DNA of 43,850 nt from an uncultured Oscillospiraceae bacterium (GCA_950075865.1 CATMVA010000019.1:1-43850); one strand, 5' to 3'. Numbered from the stretch's first letter, positions 1 through 8,656 are shown. The notes: a model not told the origin generated them from the sequence alone. A program made the numbers and translations.

Positions 1-141
1 CCATCAGCTCCTCCCACCTGACGGGGAAGGGGGGCTCGGTCATGGGCTCGATGGTATAGTCGGGCAGAATGTCAGGCGGAACCGCACAAAACGCTCTACA
101 GGGCCCCGCTCCCGGGCAAGCAGGGCCTCAAATTCCTCCAT
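1..141 (-). pseudogene. Remnant of an ECF-type sigma factor gene (internal deletion/frameshift)
   Basis: An ATG at 141 follows a perfect AAGGAGGTG ribosome binding site. It opens with MEEFEALLARERGPVERFVR, which resembles the start of sigma-70-family factors of gut Clostridia (region 2 usually follows directly). Instead the frame stops after 33 codons at 40-42. From about position 75 down to the window edge, another frame reads DILPDYTIEPMTEPPFPVRW without stops, which looks like the tail of a protein. The simplest reading is a sigma gene that lost its central region and its frame in one deletion. The promoter upstream (181-210) has ECF form, as expected for autoregulation. The assignment rests on a short N-terminus and the promoter, so it is tentative. 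A genuine 33-residue peptide gene is the alternative. Confidence 0.45.
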
Positions 142-180
142 TTCGCCACCTCCTTGGGCCTTGAAAACCGGTTTCACCCT

Positions 181-210
181 ATCAGACGGAAAAATGGGGG
201 GAAAGGTTCA
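181..210 (-). promoter_or_regulatory. ECF sigma-type promoter
   Basis: Read on the minus strand, TGAACC (210-205) is followed after exactly 16 bases by CGTC (188-185), within CCGTCTGAT. The AAC -35 motif and CGTC -10 motif at this spacing are typical of ECF sigma promoters. It would start transcription about 35 bases before the ATG at 141, so the remnant sigma gene probably once autoregulated. A sigma-A promoter is not visible here. Confidence 0.5.
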
Positions 211-220
211 TTTTTTCAGA

Positions 221-249
221 AAAAAGCGGAACGGCAATGCCGTTCCGCT
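221..249 (-). terminator. Intrinsic terminator of the rbfA-truB-ribF-DUF1576 operon
   Basis: A 12-base inverted repeat (225-236 with 238-249) is followed in the minus direction by a T tract (221-225). The hairpin begins within the TAG stop codon of the DUF1576 gene. Confidence 0.75.
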
Positions 250-1519
250 ATGTACCGTCTTTTTTTTGGAACCGGGGCAGCAGTTCCTCCAAAATCCCGG
301 TAAGAACCAGAGCCACGAGGCCGCCCGAGAAGCCGTTGTTGTAAAGGTTCACGCCCCCCACGAAGCCGCCGGTCCGCAGGACCACCGAGCCGTGGAGGAA
401 CCCGGCCAAGATCCCTGCCGGAACGCCGAAGACCCCGGATACCGGGGCCAAAGTAGTGCCGAAGATGGCGGCGATCTGGGCGCCGGGGGTGGTGACGTTC
501 CAGCTCATGGTCAGCCCGCCGAGGGCTACCCCAGCCATGATGGGCAGGCAGTTCCGGGGGTGCTTTCCCCCCGCTGAAAAGCCCATGAGTGTCAGGATGG
601 CCCCCACCGTGGGGCCGTTGAAGACCCCGCCGATGAGGAGAAGGTATCCTGCCCCGCAAAGACCGTTGAGGCCCATGTTGACCAAGACCGCACTTCCGCC
701 GAAGTCAGCCAGATAGTCGCAGGGGGCCCGGCCTGGGGTGCGGAGAAGGGTGAGATAGCGCCGTCCCAGTTCAGGGAGGGAGCACCGGGCGGAAAAGAGC
801 CCCAAAACAAGGAAAAGAAGGCTCAAACCGATGATAAACGCGCCGAAAAAGCCGGAGTATTCGGTGGACCAGAGGGACACCGTAGCCGGGTCAATGCCGG
901 CGGCGTGGAGGACGGGCATGAGCACCATAGCCAGCAGTCCGCAGGCAAAGCCCACGTTGTAGAGGTTCATGCCCCGGAGGATCTTTGCTGTCCCCTGGGC
1001 CAGAGGCGGGACGGCGAAGCCCACCAGAACCCCTAAAAGGACACCCACAATGGGGTGGTGGTTCTGGGAGAAGCAGACAAAGCTGACCAGAGGGCCCAGG
1101 GTGGTGGCCATCACCCCCACATTGGCGCAGGAGGAGAAGGGCACCCGTCTGGCCTTGGCCGAGAGCCATGCCCCCAGTAAAATGGGGGGCGAGTTCAGGA
1201 TGTTTTTTCCAAAGAGGGAGAAGCCGGCCACCAGCCCCAAGGTGGAGAGGGTCCCTCCGTTGATGGGGGCTTTGGAAAAATGGAGAACGGCCACGGCCAG
1301 AAGCACAGTGAGGGCCGAGCTGAGAAGGGCGGCCCCCGGCCCGCCTACGGCCGCATAATCGGAGAGGAGAACGCTCTGGGAGGTGAGGATGGCAGATAAC
1401 CCGGACAGGAGGCCGGCCGGCCCGTCCAGGGCCAGGACCGCCAGCAGGGTGCAGTAGCCCAAGGCCATGGGGAGGATGGGCCAGGTCTTCTGCGGGGGGT
1501 GCAGGGTGGCTGTATCCAT
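248..1519 (-). CDS. DUF1576 family multi-pass membrane protein
   Basis: A 423-residue, very hydrophobic protein with roughly ten or more membrane segments. Glycine-rich repeats resemble each other in the two halves (GMNLYNVGFACG near the middle, GVNLYNNGFSGG near the end), suggesting an internally duplicated fold. I recognise it as DUF1576, a family of uncharacterised membrane proteins of Firmicutes; no substrate is known to me. The ATG at 1519 is chosen because AGGAGG lies just upstream; the frame is open further but has no better start. It is last in the run rbfA-truB-ribF, 22 bases after ribF, and is probably co-transcribed. It ends in an intrinsic terminator. Transporter activity is plausible from the topology only. 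Confidence 0.8.
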   Translation of the reverse strand: MDTATLHPPQKTWPILPMALGYCTLLAVLALDGPAGLLSGLSAILTSQSVLLSDYAAVGGPGAALLSSALTVLLAVAVLHFSKAPINGGTLSTLGLVAGFSLFGKNILNSPPILLGAWLSAKARRVPFSSCANVGVMATTLGPLVSFVCFSQNHHPIVGVLLGVLVGFAVPPLAQGTAKILRGMNLYNVGFACGLLAMVLMPVLHAAGIDPATVSLWSTEYSGFFGAFIIGLSLLFLVLGLFSARCSLPELGRRYLTLLRTPGRAPCDYLADFGGSAVLVNMGLNGLCGAGYLLLIGGVFNGPTVGAILTLMGFSAGGKHPRNCLPIMAGVALGGLTMSWNVTTPGAQIAAIFGTTLAPVSGVFGVPAGILAGFLHGSVVLRTGGFVGGVNLYNNGFSGGLVALVLTGILEELLPRFQKKDGT

Positions 1520-1541
1520 GGCGGGGCCTCCTTTTCTCTTT

Positions 1542-2450
1542 TTACGGGTGAGCGGCGAAAAACGCCCGGGTCTGGTCAGCATTGCGGAGGACCATGGCCC
1601 GCAGCTCTTCCAGGGAATCGAACTTCCGCTCCGGGCGGAGAAAATCATAGAACTCCAGCCGGATCTGCTGGCCGTAGAGATCTCCCTCAAAGTCCAGAAT
1701 GAAGGGTTCGGCGGTGAGGGCCGTGCCGTCGCGAACGGTGGGGCGGACCCCCACATTGGTGACAGCCGGGAAGCTCTCCCCGTTCTCCAGCACCGCCCGT
1801 GTCACATAGACCCCGTGGGCGGGGACCAGAAGCCCTTCTGGATAGGCCAGATTGGCGGTGGGAAAGCCCAGCCGGGAGCCCAGGCGCTTGCCGTGCTGGA
1901 CGGTGGCGGTGAGCACATGGGGGTGCCCCAGGAAGCGGACCGCCCCGGCCATGTCTCCTTTGGAAATGAGGGAGCGGATGTGGGTGGAGGAGACCGTGAT
2001 GCCCTCCAACTCCACCTTGGGGATGACGTCGCAGCCGATGCCCAGCCCGGCGCAGAGGGCCTGGAGCCGCTGTGGGTCCCCCTCCCCCTTGTAGCCGAAG
2101 TGGAAATCGTGGCCCACCACCAGGTGGACCGCCCCATGGTCCCGCAGAAGGAATCCGGTGACAAACTTCCGCCAGGGGGTGGTCATCATCTTTTGGTCAT
2201 AGTGGGCCACGATGACTTCCTGGATGCCGTAGCGCCGCTCCATCAGCCCCTCCCGGTCGGCGGGGGTGGTGAGGAGGGGCACCGGCTCTTTGCCCGGAAT
2301 GAGGGTGGAGGGGTGGGCGTCGAAGGTGAAGGCGGCGGGGATGGCGTTCAGCTCGGCCGCCCGCTGGGCGCACCGGGTCAGCAGAGCCCCGTGGCCCAAA
2401 TGGACCCCGTCAAAAAAGCCCAGGGCGATGACACGTTTTTTCTGTTCCAT
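1542..2450 (-). CDS. ribF: Bifunctional riboflavin kinase / FAD synthetase RibF
   Basis: A 302-residue cytosolic enzyme that phosphorylates riboflavin to FMN and adenylylates FMN to FAD; about 300 residues is the usual bacterial length. The N-terminal FAD synthetase domain shows ALGFFDGVHLGH (nucleotidyltransferase HxGH-type motif) and ISSTHIR-like VSSTHIRSLI near residue 155. The C-terminal kinase domain shows GSRLGFPTANL and GVYVT. It starts 5 bases after the truB stop, the usual truB-ribF order in Firmicutes. No FMN riboswitch precedes it, so it is expressed with its ribosome-maturation neighbours rather than with flavin synthesis genes. FAD and FMN supply would also serve the flavoenzymes in this window. 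Confidence 0.96.
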   Translation of the reverse strand: MEQKKRVIALGFFDGVHLGHGALLTRCAQRAAELNAIPAAFTFDAHPSTLIPGKEPVPLLTTPADREGLMERRYGIQEVIVAHYDQKMMTTPWRKFVTGFLLRDHGAVHLVVGHDFHFGYKGEGDPQRLQALCAGLGIGCDVIPKVELEGITVSSTHIRSLISKGDMAGAVRFLGHPHVLTATVQHGKRLGSRLGFPTANLAYPEGLLVPAHGVYVTRAVLENGESFPAVTNVGVRPTVRDGTALTAEPFILDFEGDLYGQQIRLEFYDFLRPERKFDSLEELRAMVLRNADQTRAFFAAHP

Positions 2451-2455
2451 AAGTA

Positions 2456-3325
2456 CTAAACCTCAAAGAAACTTTTTATGGTGGACAGAGTCCCGTCCGA
2501 GACCCGGCACAGAGCCAGAAATACCCCGTCCGGACCATAGGCCCGGTATTCCCCCGGCTGGGCCGGGGTGGAGAAGCTGCCGCCATGGCAGAGCCGTTCA
2601 GCCTGCCTGGCCGTGAGAGTCAGCCGGAGCCGGTCGGCAAAGAGACTGTCCACCGGAAGAAGCAGGGCGGCGGGGTCCGGATGGTTCAGGACCTCCTCCA
2701 GGGCGTGGGCGCCGCCCAGAGAAAAGCCGCAGGCGACCGTCCGCCGGAGGGCGGCCATGCAGCCCCCGCAGCCCAAGGCTTGTCCCATGTCGTGGCAGAG
2801 GGTGCGGATGTAGGTACCCTTGGAGCAGCGGACCCGGAGGGAAAGGATATCGGGGGAACCGGCGGGGGAGACCTCCAGAGCGTGGATGGTGACGGTCCGG
2901 AGCTTCCTCTCCACCTCCACCCCCTTCCGGGCTAATTCATAGAGCTTTTTGCCGTTCACCTTGACGGCGGAGTACATGGGCGGGATCTGGCCGATCTCCC
3001 CGGTGAATTGGGGCAGAAGGGATTTCAGCCGGTCCCCGGCATCAGCGGGGACCGGCTTCTTCTCCCGGATCTCCCCCCAGATGTCCTGGGTGTTGGTGAC
3101 AACGCCGAGTTTTAGCGTGGCTATATATTCCTTCTCGTTGTCAGGCGCCAGGGATACTGCCCGGGTGGCCCGGCCCACAAAGACGGGGAGCACCCCGGTG
3201 GCCATGGGGTCCAGAGTGCCGGCGTGGCCGACGCGCTTTTCATGAAAGACGCCCCGCAGCTTGGCGCAGACATCCATGCTGGTCCAATCCTGCGGTTTGT
3301 CAATAATAATGATACCGTTGGGCAT
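2456..3325 (-). CDS. truB: tRNA pseudouridine-55 synthase TruB
   Basis: A 289-residue enzyme that converts U55 to pseudouridine in the T-loop of tRNAs. The start GIIIIDKPQDWTS and the catalytic motif HAGTLDPMATGVLP with its nucleophilic Asp are diagnostic. SKGTYIRTLCHDMG is also conserved. The PUA-like C-terminal part is present, so length is normal. It begins 3 bases after the rbfA stop and is followed by ribF. The DHH phosphoesterase (NrnA/RecJ-like) gene often found between rbfA and truB in Firmicutes is absent. Confidence 0.96.
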   Translation of the reverse strand: MPNGIIIIDKPQDWTSMDVCAKLRGVFHEKRVGHAGTLDPMATGVLPVFVGRATRAVSLAPDNEKEYIATLKLGVVTNTQDIWGEIREKKPVPADAGDRLKSLLPQFTGEIGQIPPMYSAVKVNGKKLYELARKGVEVERKLRTVTIHALEVSPAGSPDILSLRVRCSKGTYIRTLCHDMGQALGCGGCMAALRRTVACGFSLGGAHALEEVLNHPDPAALLLPVDSLFADRLRLTLTARQAERLCHGGSFSTPAQPGEYRAYGPDGVFLALCRVSDGTLSTIKSFFEV

Positions 3326-3328
3326 AGA

Positions 3329-3715
3329 TCAATCCTCTTCCGGTTCCTGGTAGGGGTTGTCCGGATTCTCCGGCTTCACCGCCTTGGGGTCCCGGAGGAT
3401 GGAGAGGATATGGGCGCCGTGGTCGATGGAGTCATCCCGGAGGAAGGTGAGTTCGGGGGTGGCCCGGAGGTCCACAGCATGGCCCAGCTCCCGCCGGAGA
3501 TACCCGGCGGCCGACTTCAAGCCCTTGACCACCTGATCGGCGTCAGACTTGTCCAGCACGCTGATATAGACCTTGGCGTATTTCAGATCGTTGGTGGTGT
3601 CCACCCGTGTGACGGAGATAAGCCCCGTGACACGGGGGTCCTTGACGGTGCGGATGAGCTCGGAGAGGGCGCGCTGGAGCTCTTCGTTGATGCGGCCCAT
3701 ACGGGTCATGGACAT
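3329..3715 (-). CDS. rbfA: Ribosome-binding factor A
   Basis: A 128-residue KH-fold protein that binds the 30S subunit and helps mature the 5' end of 16S rRNA. The N-terminus (RMGRINEELQRALSELIRT) and the block VTRVDTTNDLKYAKVYISVL are characteristic, and the C-terminus is acidic as usual. The ATG at 3715 has GAGGTGA upstream. In most Firmicutes rbfA follows infB directly. Here it is separated from infB by an XRE regulator on the same strand and a small plus-strand gene. I see no clear sigma-A promoter in the 76 bases between the XRE gene and rbfA, so it may be co-transcribed with the regulator. Confidence 0.95.
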   Translation of the reverse strand: MSMTRMGRINEELQRALSELIRTVKDPRVTGLISVTRVDTTNDLKYAKVYISVLDKSDADQVVKGLKSAAGYLRRELGHAVDLRATPELTFLRDDSIDHGAHILSILRDPKAVKPENPDNPYQEPEED

Positions 3716-3791
3716 AAAAAGTCACCTCAATTCTTTTGCAGCTTTTTTCAAAAAAGCCTTCTGTGCCTGCAAGAAATGGTTGCCCGGAAAA

Positions 3792-4001
3792 TTATTTTGA
3801 ATCAGAGAGACCCAGCAGATAATCCGCTGAAACATTTAAGTGCCGGGACAAAAGGATTAGTTTGTCATAGTCAGGTTCCCGCTTACCTTCCTCATAGTAT
3901 TGGTAAGCACGGGGCGTAACTTGTAAAATGTCAGCGATCTCTTTTCTGGAAAATCCTCGCTCTTTGCGAATCTCCTGTAAACGGACAGAAAATAGATTCA
4001 T
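3792..4001 (-). CDS. Small XRE-family HTH transcriptional regulator (module A)
   Basis: A 69-residue protein that is essentially one helix-turn-helix domain of the Cro/CI (XRE) type. RKEIADILQVTPRAYQYYEE forms the helix-turn-helix, and it ends in the familiar LNVSADYLLGLSD. It has no extra sensor domain. It is divergent from a 58-residue ORF, and the 74-base gap holds two identical-arm palindromes (4018-4032, 4044-4058) that are likely its operators. The first palindrome is 17 bases before its own ATG, so autoregulation is likely. The region is richer in A+T than its neighbours, which suggests later acquisition. It closely resembles the regulator at 20199-20423. Confidence 0.9.
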   Translation of the reverse strand: MNLFSVRLQEIRKERGFSRKEIADILQVTPRAYQYYEEGKREPDYDKLILLSRHLNVSADYLLGLSDSK

Positions 4002-4011
4002 AAAACACCTC

Positions 4012-4058
4012 TTAACAAGAACAAAATGTTCTTTTATAACAAGAGAACAATCTGTTCT
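4012..4058 (+). promoter_or_regulatory. Sigma-A promoter with two palindromic operators (module A)
   Basis: A plus-strand promoter reads TTAACA (4012-4017), a 17-base spacer, then TATAAC (4035-4040). Palindrome 1, AGAACAaaaTGTTCT (4018-4032), lies entirely in the spacer. Palindrome 2, AGAACAatcTGTTCT (4044-4058), covers the expected start site. Both have the same perfect 6-base arms and a 3-base centre, and are 26 bases apart centre to centre, about two and a half helical turns. Binding at either would block RNA polymerase. The likely ligand is the adjacent XRE protein (inference). Confidence 0.75.
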
Positions 4059-4075
4059 GAATGGAGGAAACTAAA

Positions 4076-4252
4076 ATGGACATATTGTTTGAACTGCTCT
4101 TCCGCTCGTGGGTCCCGCGCTATCGCCCGGATATGGCCCCGGATTACCTTCAGGGCGATCCGGTCCAGGCCTATGGACTGTATTCCTTCCGGAGAGGGTT
4201 TCAACTGGGGCTTTGCCTGGCGGCCATGTCTCTATGGGAATATCTGGATTAG
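4076..4252 (+). CDS. Small protein of unknown function, divergent from XRE regulator (module A)
   Basis: A 58-residue protein beginning MDILFELLF. The ATG at 4076 is preferred because GGAGG (4063-4067) lies 8 bases upstream; the earlier in-frame ATG at 4061 would overlap that site. The C-terminal part, FRRGFQLGLCLAAMSLWEYL, looks like an amphipathic helix and recalls the end of small helical proteins often found beside XRE genes in gut Firmicutes (vague resemblance, for example DUF6809). I do not recognise the family firmly. It is the direct target of the promoter with two operators, so it should be made only when the repressor is released. A hairpin follows the stop by 6 bases. Confidence 0.6.
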   Translation: MDILFELLFRSWVPRYRPDMAPDYLQGDPVQAYGLYSFRRGFQLGLCLAAMSLWEYLD

Positions 4253-4258
4253 CAAACC

Positions 4259-4281
4259 GGGGCGGGCGTAATGCCCGCCCC
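4259..4281. terminator. Hairpin between convergent small ORF and infB
   Basis: A perfect 9-base GC-only stem (4259-4267 with 4273-4281) with a 5-base loop lies between the plus-strand small ORF and the minus-strand infB stop. Neither side has a clear T tract, so it may be a weak or factor-assisted bidirectional terminator. Confidence 0.5.
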
Positions 4282-4296
4282 GTGGCAGCTGATGGA

Positions 4297-6675
4297 TCAC
4301 TTTACCTCAATTTGTTTCATGAGGTAGGCCTCTACGATGTCACCTTCCTTGATGTCCTGGTGCTTCTCGAAGGTGATGCCGCACTCGTAGCCCTGGGCGA
4401 CCTCCTTCACGCTGTCCTTGAAGCGCTGGAGGGAGGCGATGGCCCCGTCGTAGATGACCACATTGTCCCGCAGGAGCCGCATCTGGGCGCCCCGCTGGAC
4501 CCGGCCGTCGGTGACGTAGCAGCCGGCCACCATGCCCACGCCGGTGATACGGAACACGCTGCGGACCTCGGCGTGGCCGATCTCCTCCTCCTGGAACTTG
4601 GGGGAGAGCATGCCCTTCATGGCGGTCTCGATCTCCTCGATGGCGTCGTAGATCACCCGGTACATCCGCATGTCCACGTGGTCCCGCTGGGCCGAGGCCT
4701 TGGCGTTGCCATCGGGGCGGACATTGAAGCCTACGATAATGGCGCCCGAGGTGGCGGCCAGCATCACGTCGGACTCGTTGATGGCGCCCACGGCGCAGTG
4801 GATGACCCGGACCCGGACCTCCTCGTTGGAGATCTTCTCCAGGCTGGCCTTGACTGCCTCGGCCGAGCCCTGAACGTCTGCCTTCACGATGATGTTCAGG
4901 TTTTTCATCTCGCCGGCCTGGATCTGGGAGAACAGGTCCTCCAGCGTGACCTTGCCCAGAGTGCTGTCGGCGGAGCGCTTCTGGTCGGCCTTGCGCTGCT
5001 CGGCCAGCTCACGGGCCATGCGCTCGTCGGCCACGGCGTGGAAGTCGTCGCCTGCCGAGGGGACCTCGGCCATGCCGATGATCTCCACGGGGACCGAGGG
5101 CCCGGCGTGCTCCACCTTCTCGCCGTTGGCGGTGGTCATGGCCCGGACACGGCCCACGGCGGTGCCGGCGATGATCACGTCGCCCTGGTTCAGGGTGCCG
5201 TTCTGGACCAGAAGGGTGGCCACGGGGCCGCGGCCCTTGTCCAGCCGGGCCTCCACTACCGCGCCATGGGCGGTGCGGTCGGGGTTGGCCTTCAGCTCCT
5301 TCACATCGGCAGTGAGGGTGACCATCTCCAGCAGGTTGTCGATGCCCATGCCGGTCTTGGCCGAGATGGGGCAGATGATGGTCTCGCCGCCCCACTCCTC
5401 GGGCACCAGCTCGTATTCGGTGAGCTGCTGCTTGATGCGCTCGGGGTTGGCCTCGGGCTTATCCATCTTGTTGATGGCCACGATGATGGGGATCTCGGCG
5501 GCCTTGGCGTGGTTGATGGACTCCACGGTCTGGGGCATGATGCCGTCGTCGGCGGCCACCACCAGGATGGCGATGTCGGTGATCATGGCGCCCCGGGCCC
5601 GCATGGCGGTGAAGGCCTCGTGGCCGGGGGTGTCCAGGAAGGTGACCGGCTTGCCCTTCACATCCACCTGATAGGCGCCGATGTGCTGGGTGATGCCGCC
5701 CGCCTCCCCGGCAGTGACATGGGCCGAGCGGATATAGTCCAGAAGGGAGGTCTTGCCGTGGTCCACGTGGCCCATGACCACCACCACGGGAGCCCGGGGC
5801 TTCAGATCCTCCTCCCGGTCCTCAGCGGTGTCGATGAGCCGCTCCTCGATGGTGACGATGACCTCCCGCTCCACCTTGCAGCCCATCTCCTCGGCGATGA
5901 TGGCGGCGGTGTCGAAGTCGATGACGTCGCTCATGGAGGCCATGACGCCGTTCTTCATCAGGCACTTGACCACCTCGGCCCCCGTTTTCTTCATCCGGGA
6001 GGCCAGCTCGCCCACGGCGATTTCGTCGGGGATCTTGACTGTGACGGGAGCCTTCTTGGCGATCTCCAGCTGGAGGCGGCGCATCTTCTCGGCCTCCTCC
6101 TGCTTGCGCTTGTTGCCGCCGAAGGTGGCCCGCTTCTGGGCGCCCCGGTTGCGGAACTTCTCCCGTCCGGCGTCCATCTGGTGGGTCTTGGAGGAGGCGA
6201 TGCGCTCCAGCTTCTCGTCGTACTTGTCCAGGTTGACGGCGCCGCCCTTCCGGGTGTCCACCAGCTTCTTCTCGGGGACCCGTGTGGTCCGCTGCTGGAG
6301 GGGCTGCTGGAGGGGCTGCTGGGGCTTGGCGGCGGGCTTCTGTTCCTGCTGGCCGGGCGCGGCCTGAGAACCGCCGGCGGCGGGGGTAGGGGCCTTGCCG
6401 GCGGGGGGCTCCTTCTTGGCCTCGGCGGCCTTGGGAGCCTCGGCGGGGGCCGGGGCCTTGGGCTCGTGGTAGACGTCGGCAAAGATGCTCTCGATGCTCT
6501 CCACCTGGTTGTGCTGGGTCAGGTACTCGAAGACGATGGAGAGCTCCTTCTCGTCCAGGGCCTGCATGTTGTTCTTGGGGGTGGTGGCGTACTGGGCCAG
6601 GATGTCTATGATCTCCTTGGCCGTCCGGTCAAAATCCTTGGCCACGTCCCGGACACGGTATTTGATATTCAGCAA
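4297..6675 (-). CDS. infB: Translation initiation factor IF-2
   Basis: A 792-residue GTPase that brings fMet-tRNA to the 30S subunit. Order: IF2 N-terminal domain ([20 protein letters not shown]), a low-complexity Ala/Pro/Lys/Gln-rich linker (about residues 75-130), a second N-domain, then the G domain with [26 protein letters not shown] and SAKTGMG, followed by the two beta-barrel domains. The catalytic His of DTPGH is present. It follows ylxQ by 13 bases in the rimP-nusA-rnpM-ylxQ-infB operon. The usual next gene, rbfA, is displaced by the XRE module. Confidence 0.97.
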   Translation of the reverse strand: MLNIKYRVRDVAKDFDRTAKEIIDILAQYATTPKNNMQALDEKELSIVFEYLTQHNQVESIESIFADVYHEPKAPAPAEAPKAAEAKKEPPAGKAPTPAAGGSQAAPGQQEQKPAAKPQQPLQQPLQQRTTRVPEKKLVDTRKGGAVNLDKYDEKLERIASSKTHQMDAGREKFRNRGAQKRATFGGNKRKQEEAEKMRRLQLEIAKKAPVTVKIPDEIAVGELASRMKKTGAEVVKCLMKNGVMASMSDVIDFDTAAIIAEEMGCKVEREVIVTIEERLIDTAEDREEDLKPRAPVVVVMGHVDHGKTSLLDYIRSAHVTAGEAGGITQHIGAYQVDVKGKPVTFLDTPGHEAFTAMRARGAMITDIAILVVAADDGIMPQTVESINHAKAAEIPIIVAINKMDKPEANPERIKQQLTEYELVPEEWGGETIICPISAKTGMGIDNLLEMVTLTADVKELKANPDRTAHGAVVEARLDKGRGPVATLLVQNGTLNQGDVIIAGTAVGRVRAMTTANGEKVEHAGPSVPVEIIGMAEVPSAGDDFHAVADERMARELAEQRKADQKRSADSTLGKVTLEDLFSQIQAGEMKNLNIIVKADVQGSAEAVKASLEKISNEEVRVRVIHCAVGAINESDVMLAATSGAIIVGFNVRPDGNAKASAQRDHVDMRMYRVIYDAIEEIETAMKGMLSPKFQEEEIGHAEVRSVFRITGVGMVAGCYVTDGRVQRGAQMRLLRDNVVIYDGAIASLQRFKDSVKEVAQGYECGITFEKHQDIKEGDIVEAYLMKQIEVK

Positions 6676-6688
6676 ATAAACGCACCTC

Positions 6689-7141
6689 TCATTCTTGTTG
6701 CTCTTTTGGCGGAGCGGCCCAGGGCTTGCCGGCCTTTTCCGCTTTCAGCCGCCGCTGCTTTTCTCTCCGGCGGCGGACGGTCTTGGCTGCTTTGTGTTCC
6801 AGCTTCTCGCTGATCTCACCGTAGCGCTGGGGATCTGCGGCGGAGAGCTTCTTCATGGCTGCGGCGGCGAAGCCCACGTCGGTGAGGGCCATGACGGCGC
6901 ATTGGGCCCGGCCCACGGCGGCCCCCAACTGAGCCTTGGTCAGCTCCACCTGAAAACAGGGGGCGTTGCCCTCCCCGGCAGCCCGCCGGGTCTTGGACAC
7001 CGTGTTGCCGGCGGCGTCGGCGGCCATCAGGATGAGCCGGACCTTGTGGTCCAGGGCGGCCGAGGCCGCCTCGTCCTCCCCCAGAAGGAGCTTGCCCGCC
7101 TTTTTGCACAGACCCAGCAGGCCCAGGAGTTCGTCATCCAT
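6689..7141 (-). CDS. L7Ae-family ribosomal protein YlxQ-like
   Basis: A 150-residue protein. The first 100 residues form an L7Ae/L30e RNA-binding domain ([18 protein letters not shown], then [12 protein letters not shown]), the domain that binds kink-turns. The last 50 residues are a Lys/Arg-rich tail ([18 protein letters not shown]) that probably contacts RNA and is longer than in B. subtilis YlxQ. The ATG at 7141 overlaps the end of rnpM by 8 bases, indicating translational coupling. Located between rnpM and infB as in other Firmicutes. An upstream in-frame extension exists but lies wholly inside rnpM. Confidence 0.88.
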   Translation of the reverse strand: MDDELLGLLGLCKKAGKLLLGEDEAASAALDHKVRLILMAADAAGNTVSKTRRAAGEGNAPCFQVELTKAQLGAAVGRAQCAVMALTDVGFAAAAMKKLSAADPQRYGEISEKLEHKAAKTVRRRREKQRRLKAEKAGKPWAAPPKEQQE

Positions 7142-7409
7142 CCCGGTCACCCGCTTCCATCTGGGCTTCCAGAGCCTCCCATACCCCGTCAGGCAGGGGG
7201 GCCGAGAAGGCCCGCTCCAGGGCTCTGGACTTACGGATTTTTTTGAGACAGGCGGGGGCAGGACACACATAAGCGCCCCGGCCCGGCTTTTTGCCTTTGA
7301 AATCCAGGGAGATCTCTCCCTCGGGGGAGCGGACCACCCGGATCAGCTCGTTTTTGGGCTTGTGCTCCCGGCAGCCGAGGCATTGGCGCACGGGGATGGT
7401 TTTGGGCAT
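7134..7409 (-). CDS. rnpM: RNase P modulator RnpM (YlxR, DUF448)
   Basis: A 91-residue RNA-binding protein of the YlxR/DUF448 family, reported in B. subtilis to bind the RNase P RNA and modulate its activity. Diagnostic blocks are RQCLGCREHKPKNELIRVVR and KGKKPGRGAYVCP, with the CxxC and a distal Cys. It sits between nusA and ylxQ in the standard order. The ATG at 7409 is preceded by GGGAGG. The gap to nusA is 83 bases and contains a GC-poor stretch but no obvious promoter. Confidence 0.92.
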   Translation of the reverse strand: MPKTIPVRQCLGCREHKPKNELIRVVRSPEGEISLDFKGKKPGRGAYVCPAPACLKKIRKSRALERAFSAPLPDGVWEALEAQMEAGDRDG

Positions 7410-7492
7410 GGGAAAGACCTCCCTTCATCGTCGCAAATTTTATGCCGTTTGCCCCGACGCAAGCGTCAGGGTTTGTTCATTGAACGAGTGGC

Positions 7493-8638
7493 TTATTCCT
7501 CTTCGGCGATGAGATCCTCTTCCTCCTCCGGCTCCTCCTCGGGCTCGGGGGCGGAGGCCGGCTTGATGTCGATCTTCCAGCCGGTGAGTTTGGCGGCCAG
7601 GCGGGCGTTCTGGCCCTCCTTGCCGATGGCCAGGGAAAGCTGGTCGTCGGGTACCACCACCCGGCAGCTCTTGCCGTCCTCCAGAATGGTGACGCTGATC
7701 ACGTCGGCGGGGGCCAGGGCGGCGCTGACATACTCGGCGGGGTCCTCGGACCACTTGATGATGTCCACCTTCTCGCCCTTGAGCTCCTCTACGATGTTGT
7801 TCACACGCTGGCCCTTGGGGCCCACGCAGGCACCGATGGGGTCCACGTTGGGATCGTTGGCCCAGACGGCCAGCTTGGTGCGGCTGCCGGCCTCACGGGA
7901 GATGGACTTGACCTCCACGGTGCCGTCGTAGATCTCGGGCACCTCCAGCTCGAAGAGTCGCTTGACCAGGCCGGGGTGGGTCCGGGAGATGAGGACCTGG
8001 GGCCCGCGGGTGGCGTTGCGGACCTCCACCACGTAGACCTTGATGCGCATGCCCTCCATATAGCTCTCGCCCTTGACCTGCTCGCCGGGGGCCAGATAGG
8101 CCTCGGTCCACTCGCTGCCCGAGGTGATTCGCAGGGAGGCCCCACCGGTGCGGGGGTCGACGCGGGTGACCAGGCCGGTGACGATCTCGTGCTCCTTGGA
8201 GGAGAACTCGTTGAAGATCATGCCCCGCTCTGCCTCCCGCATGCCCTGGATGATGACCTGGCGGGCGGTCTGGGCGGCGATGCGGCCGAAGTCACGGGTC
8301 TTGATCTCCATGGAGATCACGTCGCCCAGCTGGGCCTGGGGCAGCTTGAGCTGTGCCTCGTCCAGGCTGATCTCGGTGGCGGGATTGTCCACGGTCTCCA
8401 CCACGTCCTTCTTCAGGTACATCCGGACGGTGCCCTTCTCCTGGTTGGCGTCCACCACAATGTTCTCCCCGGCGTCGGGGTGATCTTTCTTGTAGGCCGA
8501 TACCAGGGCCAGAGTGATCTTCTCCAGCATATAGCCCTTGGGGATGCCCTTTTCCTGCTCGATCAGGTCGATGGCGGCAAAGAACTCGGTCACATCCAGC
8601 TCGTGGGACTGGGGGGCCTTCTGATTTTTCTTCGGCAT
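7493..8638 (-). CDS. nusA: Transcription termination/antitermination factor NusA
   Basis: A 381-residue RNA polymerase-binding factor that affects pausing, termination and antitermination. Order: N-terminal polymerase-binding domain, S1 domain (about 135-200), then two KH domains with [20 protein letters not shown] and [19 protein letters not shown]. It ends in a very acidic tail ([15 protein letters not shown]). This is the short Gram-positive form lacking the C-terminal repeats of E. coli NusA. It begins 18 bases after rimP. A terminator hairpin in the operon leader could let NusA control its own operon (inference). Confidence 0.97.
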   Translation of the reverse strand: MPKKNQKAPQSHELDVTEFFAAIDLIEQEKGIPKGYMLEKITLALVSAYKKDHPDAGENIVVDANQEKGTVRMYLKKDVVETVDNPATEISLDEAQLKLPQAQLGDVISMEIKTRDFGRIAAQTARQVIIQGMREAERGMIFNEFSSKEHEIVTGLVTRVDPRTGGASLRITSGSEWTEAYLAPGEQVKGESYMEGMRIKVYVVEVRNATRGPQVLISRTHPGLVKRLFELEVPEIYDGTVEVKSISREAGSRTKLAVWANDPNVDPIGACVGPKGQRVNNIVEELKGEKVDIIKWSEDPAEYVSAALAPADVISVTILEDGKSCRVVVPDDQLSLAIGKEGQNARLAAKLTGWKIDIKPASAPEPEEEPEEEEDLIAEEE

Positions 8639-8656
8639 GGTCGTTATTCTCCTTTA

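Noticed and set aside
2451-2460. FMN riboswitch controlling ribF
   Set aside because: Only 5 bases separate truB and ribF, so there is no room for one, and none is seen at the head of the operon.
4018-4058. LexA (SOS) boxes upstream of the small ORF of module A
   Set aside because: The words contain GAAC and GTTC, but with 5 bases between them; the Firmicute LexA box has 4 (CGAAC-N4-GTTCG). The neighbouring XRE gene is a better candidate binder.
4108-6813. 901-codon plus-strand open frame antisense to infB
   Set aside because: A product of high GC and codon bias opposite a highly conserved gene; the translation is low-complexity (Gly/Leu/Val/His/Asp-rich) and matches no family. The same holds for long open frames opposite the EF-G-like gene, murA, the FkbH-like gene, the flavoenzyme and trkA.
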